Shown in pieces: positions 35,901 to 46,847 of a stretch of 64,000 nt of DNA. The notes below the pieces were generated by a model, which saw nothing but the letters and a program-made list of their open reading frames with translations, was not told the origin of the DNA and made no database searches. This DNA comes from Aspidapion aeneum (lineage: Eukaryota > Arthropoda > Insecta > Coleoptera > Brentidae): positions 46,051,235-46,115,234 of the forward strand of contig OY755044.1 in assembly GCA_963576565.1 (NCBI GenBank). Reading direction: 5' to 3'. The position numbers were made by a program, and so were the translations under genes. Numbering within the stretch: the first letter of the stretch is position 1; every line of letters begins with the position of its first letter.

Positions 35901-36074
35901 TTTTTGGTCCTTTTATGAAAATGCACAATTTTTAAAAAAGCATGAAATTCAAAACAAAATCAAGAAAATTATGATTCCTACATTTTTACAAATAAAAATT
36001 AGTTTAATTGAACATTATATCAAGTTTTATTCCTTAAAACACTAAAAATTAATAATTATTTACTTTTTTAAAAT
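35901..36074 (+). repeat. 174-bp direct repeat, copy 2
   Basis: Second copy of 35499-35672 with only a handful of substitutions, implying a recent origin or gene conversion. Confidence 0.85.
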
Positions 36075-36260
36075 TTATCGAAGGTCTAACTGAACAAAAG
36101 CAAACTGAACCCATCCGTATCGAAATGAACCAAATCAAACCGAATCTAACGGTTCGGTTTGGTTCGGTTCGATTTGCTTAAACTGAACCGAACCTAACCG
36201 AATATAGCTAAACCTAACCTAAACAATCCTAGCGGAACCTAACCGAACATACTCAAACTG

Positions 36261-36620
36261 AACCAACCTAACCCAACCTAACCCAACCTAACCCAACCTA
36301 ACCCAACCTAACCCAACCTAACCCAACCTAACCCAACCTAACCCAACCTAACCCAACCTAACCCAACCTAAGCCAACCTAACCCAACCTAACCCAACCTA
36401 ACCCAACCTAACCCAACCTAACCCAACCTAACCCAACCTAACCCAACCTAACCCAACCTAACCCAACCTAACCCAACCTAACCCAACCTAACCCAACCTA
36501 ACCCAACCTAACCCAACCTAACCCAACCTAACCCAACCTAACCCAACCTAACCCAACCTAACCCAACCCAGCCCAACCTAACCCAACCTAACCCAACCTA
36601 ACCCAACCTAACCAAACCTA
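36261..36620 (+). repeat. (ACCCAACCTA)n satellite, telomere-like 10-mer
   Basis: About 34 perfect-phase units from 36271, with two single-unit variants (near 36371 and 36569). On the minus strand the unit reads TTAGGTTGGG, i.e. the insect telomere pentamer TTAGG plus a TTGGG variant. The left flank (36110-36260) is a decayed AACCGAACC field. It is interstitial here. Confidence 0.9.
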
Positions 36621-38756
36621 ACCTACCTATTGTTAATAAATATAGTAAAAGTTGTTAGGTTTATGTCCAGGGGGTAACCATTGTCCATAATCGTCGGAAA
36701 TCGAGTTAGGATTAGTGTATGCGACCATAAACATTGAGTGGCGAGTGAGTGTTTGGTCTTCAATTTTTTTAGGGAAATTTTTCAAAATCTTTTTTTGCGC
36801 ACTCTGGGCACCCTAATAAACCGTAATCTGGTCACCCTAATCCATCGCAATCAAAGAAAATGGGTAATCGAAGTGTCACAAATTTTTTGTTGGTTTCTAT
36901 TCTTCTTTTATATTATGTAGGACAAAATTATTAATTAAACTAAGTGACCTTATTAAGTAAGACAGCATGATAGTCAAATGACATTAGAAGGACATAAACA
37001 TATGATACCGGCCTGTAGACCGGTCGCGGTGGTCATATAATAATAAATATATACTTTCGCGATGAAAGACCAAAATTTAACTTAAAATTACTGTAAAGTC
37101 CGCAAAAAACATTAAATTTATCGAAATTTATAAAAACATAGATCAGTGTGTGTAACAATTCATCAAGATGTATGAAACTCGACCGTGACATGTCAAAAGT
37201 TTGGTTCGAAAAAACAAAAACAACTGGATAAAAATCGGTATGTAAGAATTTAAAAAGAAATCATTTTTAAGAAAATCAAATACTTTTTGTTAATTTTCAT
37301 GCAATGCAAAAAAAAGTGCGGGGAAGTGACACTTTCTGAATCAAAATGTGTGAGGGTAAAATCGCACGGTCGCAGAAAAACCTATCTATCGTGACGCTAC
37401 TGAACTTTCTCGTGTTTTAGGAAAAACTATCCGTCAAGACGACTTACCCATGAAATGTTGTTTTTTTATGGATTTTTTTTCTTCTTTTGCACAAAAAACA
37501 ATTTTGGACCATGTTTAAACTCAAATAGTTACTTCTAAACTTGTTTTTAAACGTTTTAAGATTTCTTTTTGTAATATTTCCGCACAAAATTCAAAAAAAA
37601 TCATTTCCGTACTTAGACAACATTGTCTATCAGTTTTCCCTGTATACACGGACTAACAGGTAGAATCACTCAAAATACGGCAGGTGGATTAAAGGTAGCC
37701 AGCTGCTTTTCTGTCGCACTTATGCCGTCAGTGTGAAAGAGATAAAAGTACCCTTATATTATCTAGGGTATTATTAGCATGCAAAATCAGCCTATCTTTG
37801 TCCGTTTCACATGTTCAATAATGTCTATCTCTGTTTTTATTGTAAAAGAAATACCCGACCATAGGAACCAAATTGGATAGGGTCAATAAAAAATGCCTTG
37901 TCTTTCCGTCTCTAACGCCCTTTTAGGGCGTTATACAACTCAATGGATAAAACAGTTTGTCTGTTAACAATATCAACACACATTGGATTTCATGAGATTT
38001 TGGAACCTCGTGGGTTCAAAGCTTTTAAGCAACCCATGAAAAAAATGCAAATAATGTTCCAAAAACTAGTATAATACTATGGTGATTAGTTAACAAGTAT
38101 AAATATTCGTAAAATAATCCATTTGGAACATTTGAAGTATATTCAGTGATTGGTGCCAGGTACATATTAAGCATTTAGCATATACTTGCAAAATCGGGTT
38201 GCCTTTAATCTTTTCTGAGCATGTGCATGGGTAGTACGCAATGTAAATTCGGAACATTCTTAGCATGTACACATTCCCCATTAAAATTGTTTGTAGAATC
38301 CTGCGTTATATACTACAGATCCGGAACTACTAACGATTGATGTCACGTGGATTCCTAAGGGCGAAGCAATAATTCATATAATCTTTGATTTTTTGGTAAA
38401 ATTCAATTTTCAGTAGGCCTTATTCCAAACCAGTGATCAAGCACCCTGTAGGCAACCTATGAACAATAATCATAAAAAATCCCCCCGCTTTAGGCAACTT
38501 TACCAAAAACAGGTGCTTCTTATAAAATGTAACATCCACCTCCTCATATATTCATTAATTATTCAGACAAACGCAAGGTGCTAACCTACAAATTTTGCCA
38601 CAGGTAAAAAAATTAAATTAACTGAAAAAACGTTTTAAAATGCTTTTATTTAAGGGGCCATATAGGCAGAATCAGCCTCCAATTTATACAAAAAAAATTA
38701 GCAATGGATCCAGATTCTAAGCAAGATCGGTTTTACTACTGCAACATGCGAGATTG
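36621..38756. other. AT-rich stretch, nothing recognised
   Basis: 2.1 kb without a convincing gene. A small perfect hairpin TAACGCCC-TTTT-GGGCGTTA type lies near 37912-37932. Confidence 0.5.
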
Positions 38757-38763
38757 AATTAGG

Positions 38764-41325
38764 CCAACGATTATAAACACACAGGATTGCCTATTTGCTC
38801 GAATCTTTTAGCGGTAGGCGGCGCCTTGCTTACGTCACTAGTGGACCTCTGCTCAGCGCGCTTCATATAATACACATTGCAATCGTGAGTTTTGCTCGCT
38901 TTTTTCTTGCTTATTTGCAAACAAATTTTTTATTCGTGTTAGTAAATATAATTAATAATTTTATTTATTCAAAACAAATGATTTGATAAATCAAGAGTTT
39001 GCTCTTAGAGCTGAATTTTCCTACCAGACGATATGTTGGAGTTTGTTTTTTAACTAGTTGAAAGTTTTAGAATAGAAGTAGGATTTTTTTAAAAAGTTTA
39101 ATCAATTTAAATTATTAGATGTATAATTTATTGTTTTTGTTGCCGATATAATAAAATACACTTATATTATGCAATAACAAAAAGGTATTTATTTGATATT
39201 TCAGATCTAAAATTGCAATATTAATTATATTATTATATCAAAAACCAGTCAGTTTTTGGAGAAAACAGCCAAATAAGAAGTGTTTTCCACTTCTTATGCT
39301 TTAAATAAATAGAATTTCATAAGTTTTTTTTCAAATGATTTACATTGTTTGTGTTATGACTTGTTTTTATCCCACCCAGCGCCCGTTTTCACTCCTTCTT
39401 CTATAACTTAAATAAAAAAACTGAAACTAAACTTGGAGAAACTGTCTACAAAATAAACTTTCCAATAATCAGTTTAATAAAAGAAGTACGTTTGCGGCAT
39501 AATTACCAATTTTCTTTAATATGAATAATTTAATGAGCAAGGAGTTTCCAAAAATCAAAAAAAATTAAAAGTTTATATAAATATAATAATATAAAAGTAT
39601 ATATATTTATATTTCTACACTGAAAGAGGGAACACGCTTTTATTTCAACAAAAAATTGTGCTTTCTTTATATAAATTCACTTAATTCACATTTATAAAGG
39701 TTTATCATAACAAAAATATTTCATGTAAAAAATAGCCAAGTACGCGAAAGTTGTCTTCCATAAAAAGAATTGAGATAAAAGTAAAGCCAAGGTTTACAAT
39801 ACAAATTTCAAAATGAAAGGTTCTTACTAGTTTGGAATTTTTTTTAAAACTTTGCTATTCCAGCCAAACTTCTTTAAGTTCAATTTCCTAAGAGTCATTT
39901 GCAGCCGTAATAGCCAAGTTTAGAAAAACATTTCCAAGCTAGTAAAAACCATTCATTTTGAAATTTGTATTGTAGAACTTGGCTTTACTTTTATCTCAAT
40001 TATTTTTACGGAATACCACTTTCGCCTACTTGGCTTTTTTTACATGAAATGTTTTTGGTATGATTTCACTGCTTTTTTAAAGGATTTGGATAAGATTTAA
40101 GTTTTAAAGTAGTAAAATATACGGGATATTGTTCAAAACTTTTGCAATGCCTTATTAAAAATGTTGAGTTTTTTTTATATTTTCCTATGGTTTTATCGTA
40201 GTTCTTATCAGCCTTCTAAAGCTCAGCTCTCTAGTGTTCCTTGAAATAGGCAATGTTAATTTTGCATAACTTTACATTTATAGGGAAGGAAAGTAAATTA
40301 AAATCTTAGCGTTTTCTTCAAAAGCTCAGCTTTCTAGCGTTTCTGGAAGTGGACAATACTAATTTACATAACTTTACATTTATAGGGGAGGGAAGTTAAT
40401 TAAACTTTGGGGTTTTTTAATTTTCTTTTATATTTTTATCATAGTTCCTATCGGCCTTCCAAATCTCAGCTCACGAGCGTTTCTGGAAGTGGACAATGTT
40501 ACTTTTACACAATTTTACATTTATAGGGGAGGGAAGTAAATTAGAATTTTGGGGTGTTTTAATTTTTTTCTATAGTTCTATCATAGTTACTATCGGCTTT
40601 CCAAAGCTCAGCTTTCTAGCGTGTCCGGAAGTGGGCAATGTTACTTTTACATTACTTTACATTTATAGGGGAGGAAAGTAAATTATAATTTTGGGGTTTT
40701 TAAATTTTTTTTCTATAGTTTTATCTAAGTTCCTATCAGTCTGCCATTTCTGGAAGTGGGCAATGTTACTTTTACATAATTTTACATGTATAGGGGAGGG
40801 AAGTATATTAGAATTTTGGGGTTTTTTGATTTTTTCCAGGGGTTTGGCAGACTTATATCTGCCAAATTTCAGCTTTGTAGCATGTCTGGAAGTACAGTAG
40901 AATTTTGATGATCTATACATGAGTGAGTGAGTGAGTGAAAACTACTTCAGTACTTTTGGGAGTTCCATGAAACTAAACATGAAGGGATTGTTAACTCCAT
41001 GGAGATCTACGACTGTGCAAAGTTTGAGATTCGTAGCTCATTCCGAAGTAGAGTTTTAGATAGGTCAAGTAATGTTTCAAGAAAAGATGGTACGGCGCGT
41101 GAACTTGGCGAGGCACGGCTGTGCCCTCAGATTTACCTCCTAAATAGTCAACCACACCGTCAAATAAAGGTAAAAACGTCAAAAACACCTTAAAATCACA
41201 CGAACTCTGAATACAAACAAAGCAACTGGTCCGCTGGTGACGTAAGCAGACACTGTTCGTCTCGCTAAGCGACGCTAACATTAGTTAAATGGAAATACGC
41301 AATCCTGTGTGTTTATAATCGTTGG
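38764..41325. mobile_element. Element D, complete, 7-bp duplication AATTAGG
   Basis: The ~100-bp TIRs begin CCAACGATTATAAACACACA and include GATTGC and a TTACGTCACNAG segment. The perfect duplication AATTAGG is at 38757-38763 and 41326-41332. Its ends are related to those of element E (E left: TCAACGATTATACACTAGAC). The interior is AT-rich plus an inverse F copy. No transposase. The 7-bp TSD does not match the usual sizes for hAT (8), mariner (2) or Harbinger (3). Confidence 0.85.
39618..41132 (-). mobile_element. Family F repeat, copy 2, inside D
   Basis: Reading on the minus strand from 41132 (ATCTGAGGGCACAGCCGTGC) it passes the ~142-bp units. It then forms a foldback: arms at about 39920-40060 and 39715-39860 pair over ~140 bp around a short centre containing ATTACGGCTGCAAATGACTC. 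This is the fullest F copy and shows that the family's 3' half is palindromic. Confidence 0.75.
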
Positions 41326-41332
41326 AATTAGG

Positions 41333-41770
41333 CAACCAATCGCGAGCAGCCAATATAATCATCAAGGAGAGGGTATAACCTTTTAAATAGTGGGACGCGT
41401 AAGGGGCCCGGACCCCCACTTTGTGGAAAACACAATTTTTGTTGAAGCAGTGTAGCTAGTTCATTACGAAACCAAACTCCCATTCGGTCCCTCCACTTTA
41501 GGGTAAAACCGGGTGAAATGGTGATAAAAGTTTTAAATCACTATGGAAAAAAAACTGAACATTTTACATATCATCAATAAGAGTTCTAAAATGTAAATTT
41601 TAACTTAAAACCAACTAGTTTTCATAAATGTGAACAAAAGGAAAAATGCAAAAAATTTACGGATTTTCACCATCTCAGCCGACCCTATGGGGTGAGATGG
41701 TGAACGTAATGGACAGTTGGTGATACGAATATATCATAATCAAAGAATACCTTTGTTTATTTTATAACAT
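41333..41770. other. Spacer between D and F copy 3
   Basis: Shows GGTGAAATGGTGATA and GGGGTGAGATGGTGAA segments, possibly ends of an old element. No gene. Confidence 0.4.
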
Positions 41771-42568
41771 ATCTGAGGGTACGGCAGTGCCTCGTCACGT
41801 TCGCGCAACTGCTGTACCATCTTTTCTTAAAACATTTCAGCCCATATTTGACCTTTTTAAAACTCTACTTAGGAATGAGCTACGAAATTCAAACTTTGCA
41901 CAGTCGTAGACATTTATAGAGTTAACAACCCCCCAACAAGTTTCATGGACTTCAATAAGATTAGTAAAGTAGTTACGAAAAAATCGTCGAAATTGCCACG
42001 CACTTACTCACGCACTCACTCATGTATAGATAATCAAAATTCTACTGTACTCCCAGACAAGCTACAAGGCTAAAGTTTGGTAGACTGATAGAAATTGTGA
42101 GCAAAACCTTGGAAAAAAAACAAAACCCCAAAACTCTAATTTACTCCCCTCCCCTATGCATGTAAAGTTACGTAAAAGTAACATTGCCCACTTCCAGAAA
42201 CAAAAGAGAGCTGAGCTTTGGCAGACTGAAAATTTAAAAAATTCAAAATTTTAATTTATTTCCCTCCCTTATAAATTTAAAGTTATGTAAAATTAACATT
42301 GCCCACTTCCTGAAACTCTAGAGAGCTGAGCTTTGGAAGGCTGATAGGAACTATGATAAAGCCATGGGAAAAACTTAAATATTATCCAAATCCTTTAAAA
42401 AGGGAGTGAAATCATAAAAAAACATTTCATGTAAAAAAAAGCCAAGTACGCGTAAATGGTATTCCGTAAAATTAATTGAGATAAAAGTAAAGCCAAGTTC
42501 TCCAATACAAATTTCAAAATGAAATGTTCTTACTAGTTTGGAATAGTTTTTGTAAACTTGGCTATTAC
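41771..42568 (+). mobile_element. Family F repeat, copy 3, left part
   Basis: From ATCTGAGGGTACGGCAGTGC through about two ~142-bp units to the GCCAAGTACGCG block and AACTTGGCTATTAC. The palindromic centre is cut here by element M, and F resumes at 44923. Confidence 0.8.
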
Positions 42569-43184
42569 CACAAAGTATATAGGGGCAGTTCTTCAGAAAA
42601 CCTGTAAAATGAGCTTTAATTTTTTTTTAAATAAAATATTAAAAAATAAGCTTTTTATTGTGTGTTAAAAACAAAATGCTTTAATATTTTGCATAGAGTA
42701 TGTTTCCCAGAAAAAAAATGTATATTTTTGGAGAAAAAGTAAACATAAAAAAAAGTGATTTAACAAAGCTGAGGTTATGTTAACAAAGCTGATAAATTAC
42801 TCAGAAAATATATGTAGTGAACAAATTTTACATAAAAAAGTCATAACACAACAAAAAAAACTACTTTTTATCAAAATACACAACAAAAATAGAAAAAATT
42901 TAAAAGAAAAGTATATTAACAAAACTGAGGTCAAGTTAACAAACCTGATAAATCACTTAGAAAATATATATTGCAAAGCTTATTGTATTTAAATTTCTCA
43001 TAACTAAATTTAAAAAACTACTACTACCAAATAAAGAAAAATAATTATAATGAACAAAAAACCCAAAACCTATTATTTTCAAATTTTTAATCTATTCTTA
43101 AACCACTTAAATCTTGGTCGTATAGATGGTTTGATGCTTTCGTTGGGAACTTGTTAAAACTATTTGGTTTTCACTCTCTCCAAC

Positions 43185-43453
43185 GTCGATCACAAGGATA
43201 CGAATGATCCTCGTCTGGAATACGTTCTGACAAACAGGAACAAGTGATGCATGCCAATCCGCGACTGGTTTCGGCCTTTTGGGCCATCCTCAGGTGAATG
43301 TAGGCGATAGCTCCGTGTAGAGCATAAGTTGTGTGAAAGCAACAGAAACAGCTACTCCGAGGCAAAATACCAGTATACCAGTATTGAATTATACTGATCG
43401 ATCACAAGGATACGAATAATCTCCGTCTGGAACACGTTCTGACAAGGAACAAG
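43185..43453 (-). repeat. Direct-repeat pair around a hammerhead-like core
   Basis: A ~60-bp segment (CGATCACAAGGATACGAATG... ACAAGTGAT) at 43185-43247 is repeated at 43399-43456. Between them on the minus strand lies CTGAGGAT, GGCC, CAAAA, GGCC, GAAAC (43293-43268), matching the hammerhead core and helix II. No pairing helix I or UH site is seen, so it is probably a degenerate terminal repeat of a ribozyme-bearing retroelement. Confidence 0.55.
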
Positions 43454-43687
43454 TGATCCCCATCATACATTTTCTAGATTTTGCTTTTTTTTCATCTGCA
43501 CCTTTTTTTGTGTCTTTCTTTTTTTTGCCAATTTTCTAGAAATCAAAAAATTAATGTTTATAAAAAAGTTTATATGTCAAAAAAATGTACCTATTTTTTA
43601 AGCTTTTATAAAATACACTAAAAAGTAGAAAATAATTTGTTGGCATTCGGATATCATAATAATAAAAGCGATGATCACCTTGTAATA

Positions 43688-43872
43688 TAGTCGAACCTCT
43701 CTAACTCGAACCTCTATAACTTGAACCTCTCTATAACTCGAACCTTTTAAGTGGTCCCTGCACTTTTTATATGAATTTTAACCTCTTTAACTCGAATTTC
43801 TATAAGTCGAACTATCCATAACTCGAACTGATTTGGTTGTCCCTTGAAGTTCGAGTTATAGAGGTTCGACTG
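43688..43872. mobile_element. Pogo/Tigger-type MITE
   Basis: 185 bp flanked by TA. The left end TAGTCGAACCTCTCTAACTC and right end GAGTTATAGAGGTTCGACTG are inverted. TCGAACCTCTATAACTCGAA-type ends with a TA target are typical of pogo-like elements. Internal repeats of ACTCGAACCTCT occur. Confidence 0.85.
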
Positions 43873-44922
43873 TAACTTTGACCATGATTTTTTGATGAGA
43901 TATGTTATTACATTTAATTATTATTGTTTAAAAAAATGTTATAACTAGCAAAGAAATGCAGTGGTAAGTAAACCCAACCCAACCTGACCCAAGCTACCGT
44001 TAATTGACTTTTTGGGGGGCCGAAACGTTTCAACTGTCGTTTCTGCCTAATAATTGACCCCAATAATTCGAAAATACTTTTTATTTTTTAGCTACCTAAG
44101 CTTTTTCAGTAAATTATACTATAATATTCAACTTTGTTAACACATTCTCAGCTTTGTTACCACCAGTATTAACAAAGCTGATATTAACGGAGTTGAGGAA
44201 TCTATTCAAATTTCCCGCCTAACTCCTTGAAAACAAAATGTTGGGATCTGTTTTTTGCCCTGTTTTTTATTACGTTTTGCGCATTATTAAGTCACACTTA
44301 GATTATTTAAGACATTTTTTGTATTGTCAGGAACTTGACAACAAAGTTGAGAAAGTGTGCTTGTCACTTACCTGTTTTGTCACTTCAAAATTAAAAAAAA
44401 ACACCACACAGCGTCCACCTGCTTCTTGACATCGAAGAATGTGACTAAAGTAAACGAAACAATGTAATGGCGGCTGCTTGTGTTGCCATATATGGATTTT
44501 AGTGCGATTTAAAAATTGGCAACAAAGCTGATGCAAAGAGGGCGTGACAACGATATTATTTTAAACAAATCAGAGTGTCTTTTTTTGAATATTATTATTT
44601 TGGATCAAAATAGTTTTTTTGAGTTGATCTTGTTAGAACTTAACTATATTAATGTAAATCATTAACCATATCTTTAAAAAATAAGTCATCTTGGGGTTGT
44701 GACATTAACAAAGCCTGAGACCTCAGCTACTGTTAATACAGCAAAAATTCTTAATAATTAAAATATTTTTTTCTTTTTTTGGTGAGGTAGCAGATTAGAT
44801 TGCAATTTATCCTATTTTAAATTAAAAAGTAGGTTTCTGTTTCAAAAAATGAGATATTCACCCCTGTGACACTGTTTCACAGGTTTACTGAAGAAATGCT
44901 CATAGCTTCTTTGTGCTATTAC

Positions 44923-45118
44923 GGCTGCAAATGGCTCTTAGGCATAGTGCTAAATTGAACATAAAGTTAGTAAGAACCTATCACCACGGATCATCTATTT
45001 GTTAGGTGATCCGTGCTATCACTTTGAAATGTGTATTGGAGAAATTGGCTTTACTTTTATCTCAATTATTTTTACGGAATACCATTTATGCGTACTTGGC
45101 TTTTTCTTACATGATTTT
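44923..45118 (+). mobile_element. Family F repeat, copy 3, right part
   Basis: Resumes after CTATTAC with GGCTGCAAATGGCTCTTAGG and the inverse arm (TTGGCTTTACTTTTATCTCA, GCGTACTTGGC). A 45-bp segment with ATCACCACGGATCATC and its inverse is a small extra hairpin absent from copy 2. It ends near a TA element at 45131. Confidence 0.75.
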
Positions 45119-45130
45119 TTTTTTAAATTA

Positions 45131-46140
45131 GTGGAGAGTGGGGCAAAATGATCCGCCTAAGATTTTTTGATATTTTGTAACGTCAGATATAATTTTTTTT
45201 TTAACTTTTTTTTTATTAGAGTATTGATTAATCCTTTGCCCAGCAAAAACAATGAACGCTATTTTTCCATGATCTTTAATAACTTAAAAAAGCTTCAAAA
45301 AATACAAAAAGTCAAAAGGATCATTTTACCCCACAGGTAGGGGTAAAATGATGGCCCCACAAAAACTTAACTTGCGAACATCAAATAAAATACAACATTT
45401 GCTAAAAGCGATTATATAAACTTTTACACTAAATTATAAACTAATTCTCGTTTTGATTTTGCCTAACGGACACTCTTCGACAGCGCATTGGTCGTTTGTC
45501 CACCCCAAGCATTGCATGCATGTGATTCAACCTCCCTCTCCAGCAGATTGAAGGTATTCCTCAGGACAGTATAAGCACACTGTATTATTTTCCTTCTCAT
45601 CTGTCTGAGGAACTAGACACATTATCCTGTTTCATTTTTTTCTTTTGCTGACGATTCTTCTTCTTTTCAGGTTTTTTTTTGCCCTTTATTCTGCTTTTTT
45701 GTCTGGATTAATGTTTTCTTGTTCATGTCTTCATCGAGATCATTTTACCCCGCATATGAGGGATCATTTTACCCCGAACTGTACTCTTAACACATAACCT
45801 ATAATACTATTTCCATAAAACGACTGACATAAGAGAACTATCTATGATTAAATTTGGTTATATCAGGGCATTATAAATTACACTTAGAAGATTTAAGAAA
45901 ACACTACATTTATTAAAAATATTCACTGCAATATATACCTTACCTTAGATCAAAAGCACAAAAAAATTTTTTTACTCATCAAAGTACGGAATGCAACTAA
46001 CACGTGTTTTAAAGCGTCAGCGATCACTAGATTTATCGCGTAGCACTGTTTTTGGTCTTCGGTTGATAGATGGATGCTAGGTTCGCTAGAAATCGGGGGA
46101 TAATTTGAAACCTCGGGGACCATTTTGCCCCACTCTCCCC
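45131..46140. mobile_element. Pogo-type TA element
   Basis: 1,010 bp flanked by TA. The left end GTGGAGAGTGGGGCAAAATG and the right end CATTTTGCCCCACTCTCCCC are inverted. Several further GGGGTAAAATGAT motifs lie inside. Transposase zinc-motif remnants (45462-45604) link it to pogo-type elements. Confidence 0.85.
45462..45604 (-). pseudogene. Pogo-type transposase C-terminal zinc-motif relic
   Basis: The minus-strand frame reads NTVCLYCPEEYLQSAGEGG, a stop, then ITCMQCLGWTNDQCA. The spacing C-x2-C-x-E-x-Y-x2-S ... C-x2-C-x2-W ... C is the zinc-binding tail found after the DDE domain in many insect pogo-like transposases. The in-frame TGA (45526-45528 region) and the absence of the catalytic domain show it is dead. 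It is preceded by a lysine-rich stretch, also usual there. Confidence 0.6.
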
Positions 46141-46149
46141 TACTATTTA

Positions 46150-46341
46150 TTATTTATATAACAAAACCTTCATATTTTTAGCTCTCAGACGTCCACGGGG
46201 CTCACAAATGTTTATAAATAAAGTGCAGTCTTTGTGTAGCAACTTTTTACACAAAATACACTGAATCCAGTCCATCATTTTTTCGGTTGAAAAATATGGT
46301 TCTTCACAGGCAACGCGGACTTCATTATTCCCGTCGCTGAC
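46150..46341 (-). pseudogene. Second pogo-type zinc-motif fragment
   Basis: A 63-codon open stretch that ends with TAA at 46150-46152. It contains RVACEEPYFSTEKMMDWIQC and ILCKKLLHKDC, i.e. C-E-x-P-Y-x-S ... W-I-Q-C-x2-C ... L-H-x2-C. Just upstream is TATTTTAG, a possible splice acceptor at 46342-46343. It lies outside the 45131-46140 element and is distinct in sequence from the first fragment. No DDE domain is found. It could instead be the last exon of a domesticated gene whose other exons are not visible. Confidence 0.5.
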
Positions 46342-46368
46342 CTAAAATATTTTAATTAATAATGTTTC

Positions 46369-46735
46369 AGAGTTTTCCAGAGCATTTCCACAGTTTTTTT
46401 ACTTTTACTGAACATTCCACACTTTTCCTGAAATTTCCAAATTGTTTCTGATATTTTATAGATTTTTCGAGAACATTTTCCAAGTCTTCTATACTTTTCC
46501 TGAAATTTCCAGACTTTTCCTAAACATTGCCCGAGTTTTCCAGACTTTTTCTGAATATATACAAACATTTAATTTCTAGACTTTTTGTAAACATTACCAG
46601 ACTTTTCCTGAGAATTTATAAATTTTTGCAGAACATTTTCCGATTTTTCCATACTTTTTTTGAACATTTCCAGACTTTCCCTAAACATTTTCCTGAACAT
46701 CTCCGGAGTTTTCCAAACTTTTTCTGAATTCATTG
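46369..46735 (+). repeat. Degenerate minisatellite (TTTTCCTGAACATTTCCAGA)
   Basis: About 12-15 imperfect units of 25-30 bp (ACTTTTCCTGAAATTTCC and relatives). Lysine-rich open frames on the minus strand are products of the repeat. Confidence 0.75.
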
Positions 46736-46847
46736 AACTGAAAAAGTTGTCACCATCTCTCATTAGGGATTTAATGTGTTCACTTGGTTATTATGCATTT
46801 AGCTTCAAACATCAAAATATAACACACCAATATGATATATGTATATA

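Larger units (their letters stand above)
42569..44915. mobile_element. Element M with CTATTAC duplication
   Basis: Inserted in F copy 3. CTATTAC lies at 42562-42568 and 44916-44922, and F copy 2 shows the uninterrupted site. Ends are inverted and imperfect over ~45 bp: CACAAAG, then TTCTTCAG and AAACCTGT on both sides. The interior carries repeated TTAACAAAGCTGA motifs on both strands, a ~54-bp duplication (42759-42820 and 42913-42973), a direct-repeat pair with hammerhead-like core, and a pogo-type MITE. No transposase. Confidence 0.75.

Noticed and set aside
36261..36620. True chromosome end
   Set aside because: The array is interstitial, with tens of kb of sequence on both sides; only telomere-like in unit.
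43268..43293. Functional hammerhead ribozyme
   Set aside because: Core and helix II match, but no pairing helix I and no UH after a helix III; kept only as a remnant.
46356..46763. Lysine-rich minus frames (KVWKFQEK type)
   Set aside because: Products of the degenerate TTTTCCTGAACATTTCC minisatellite.
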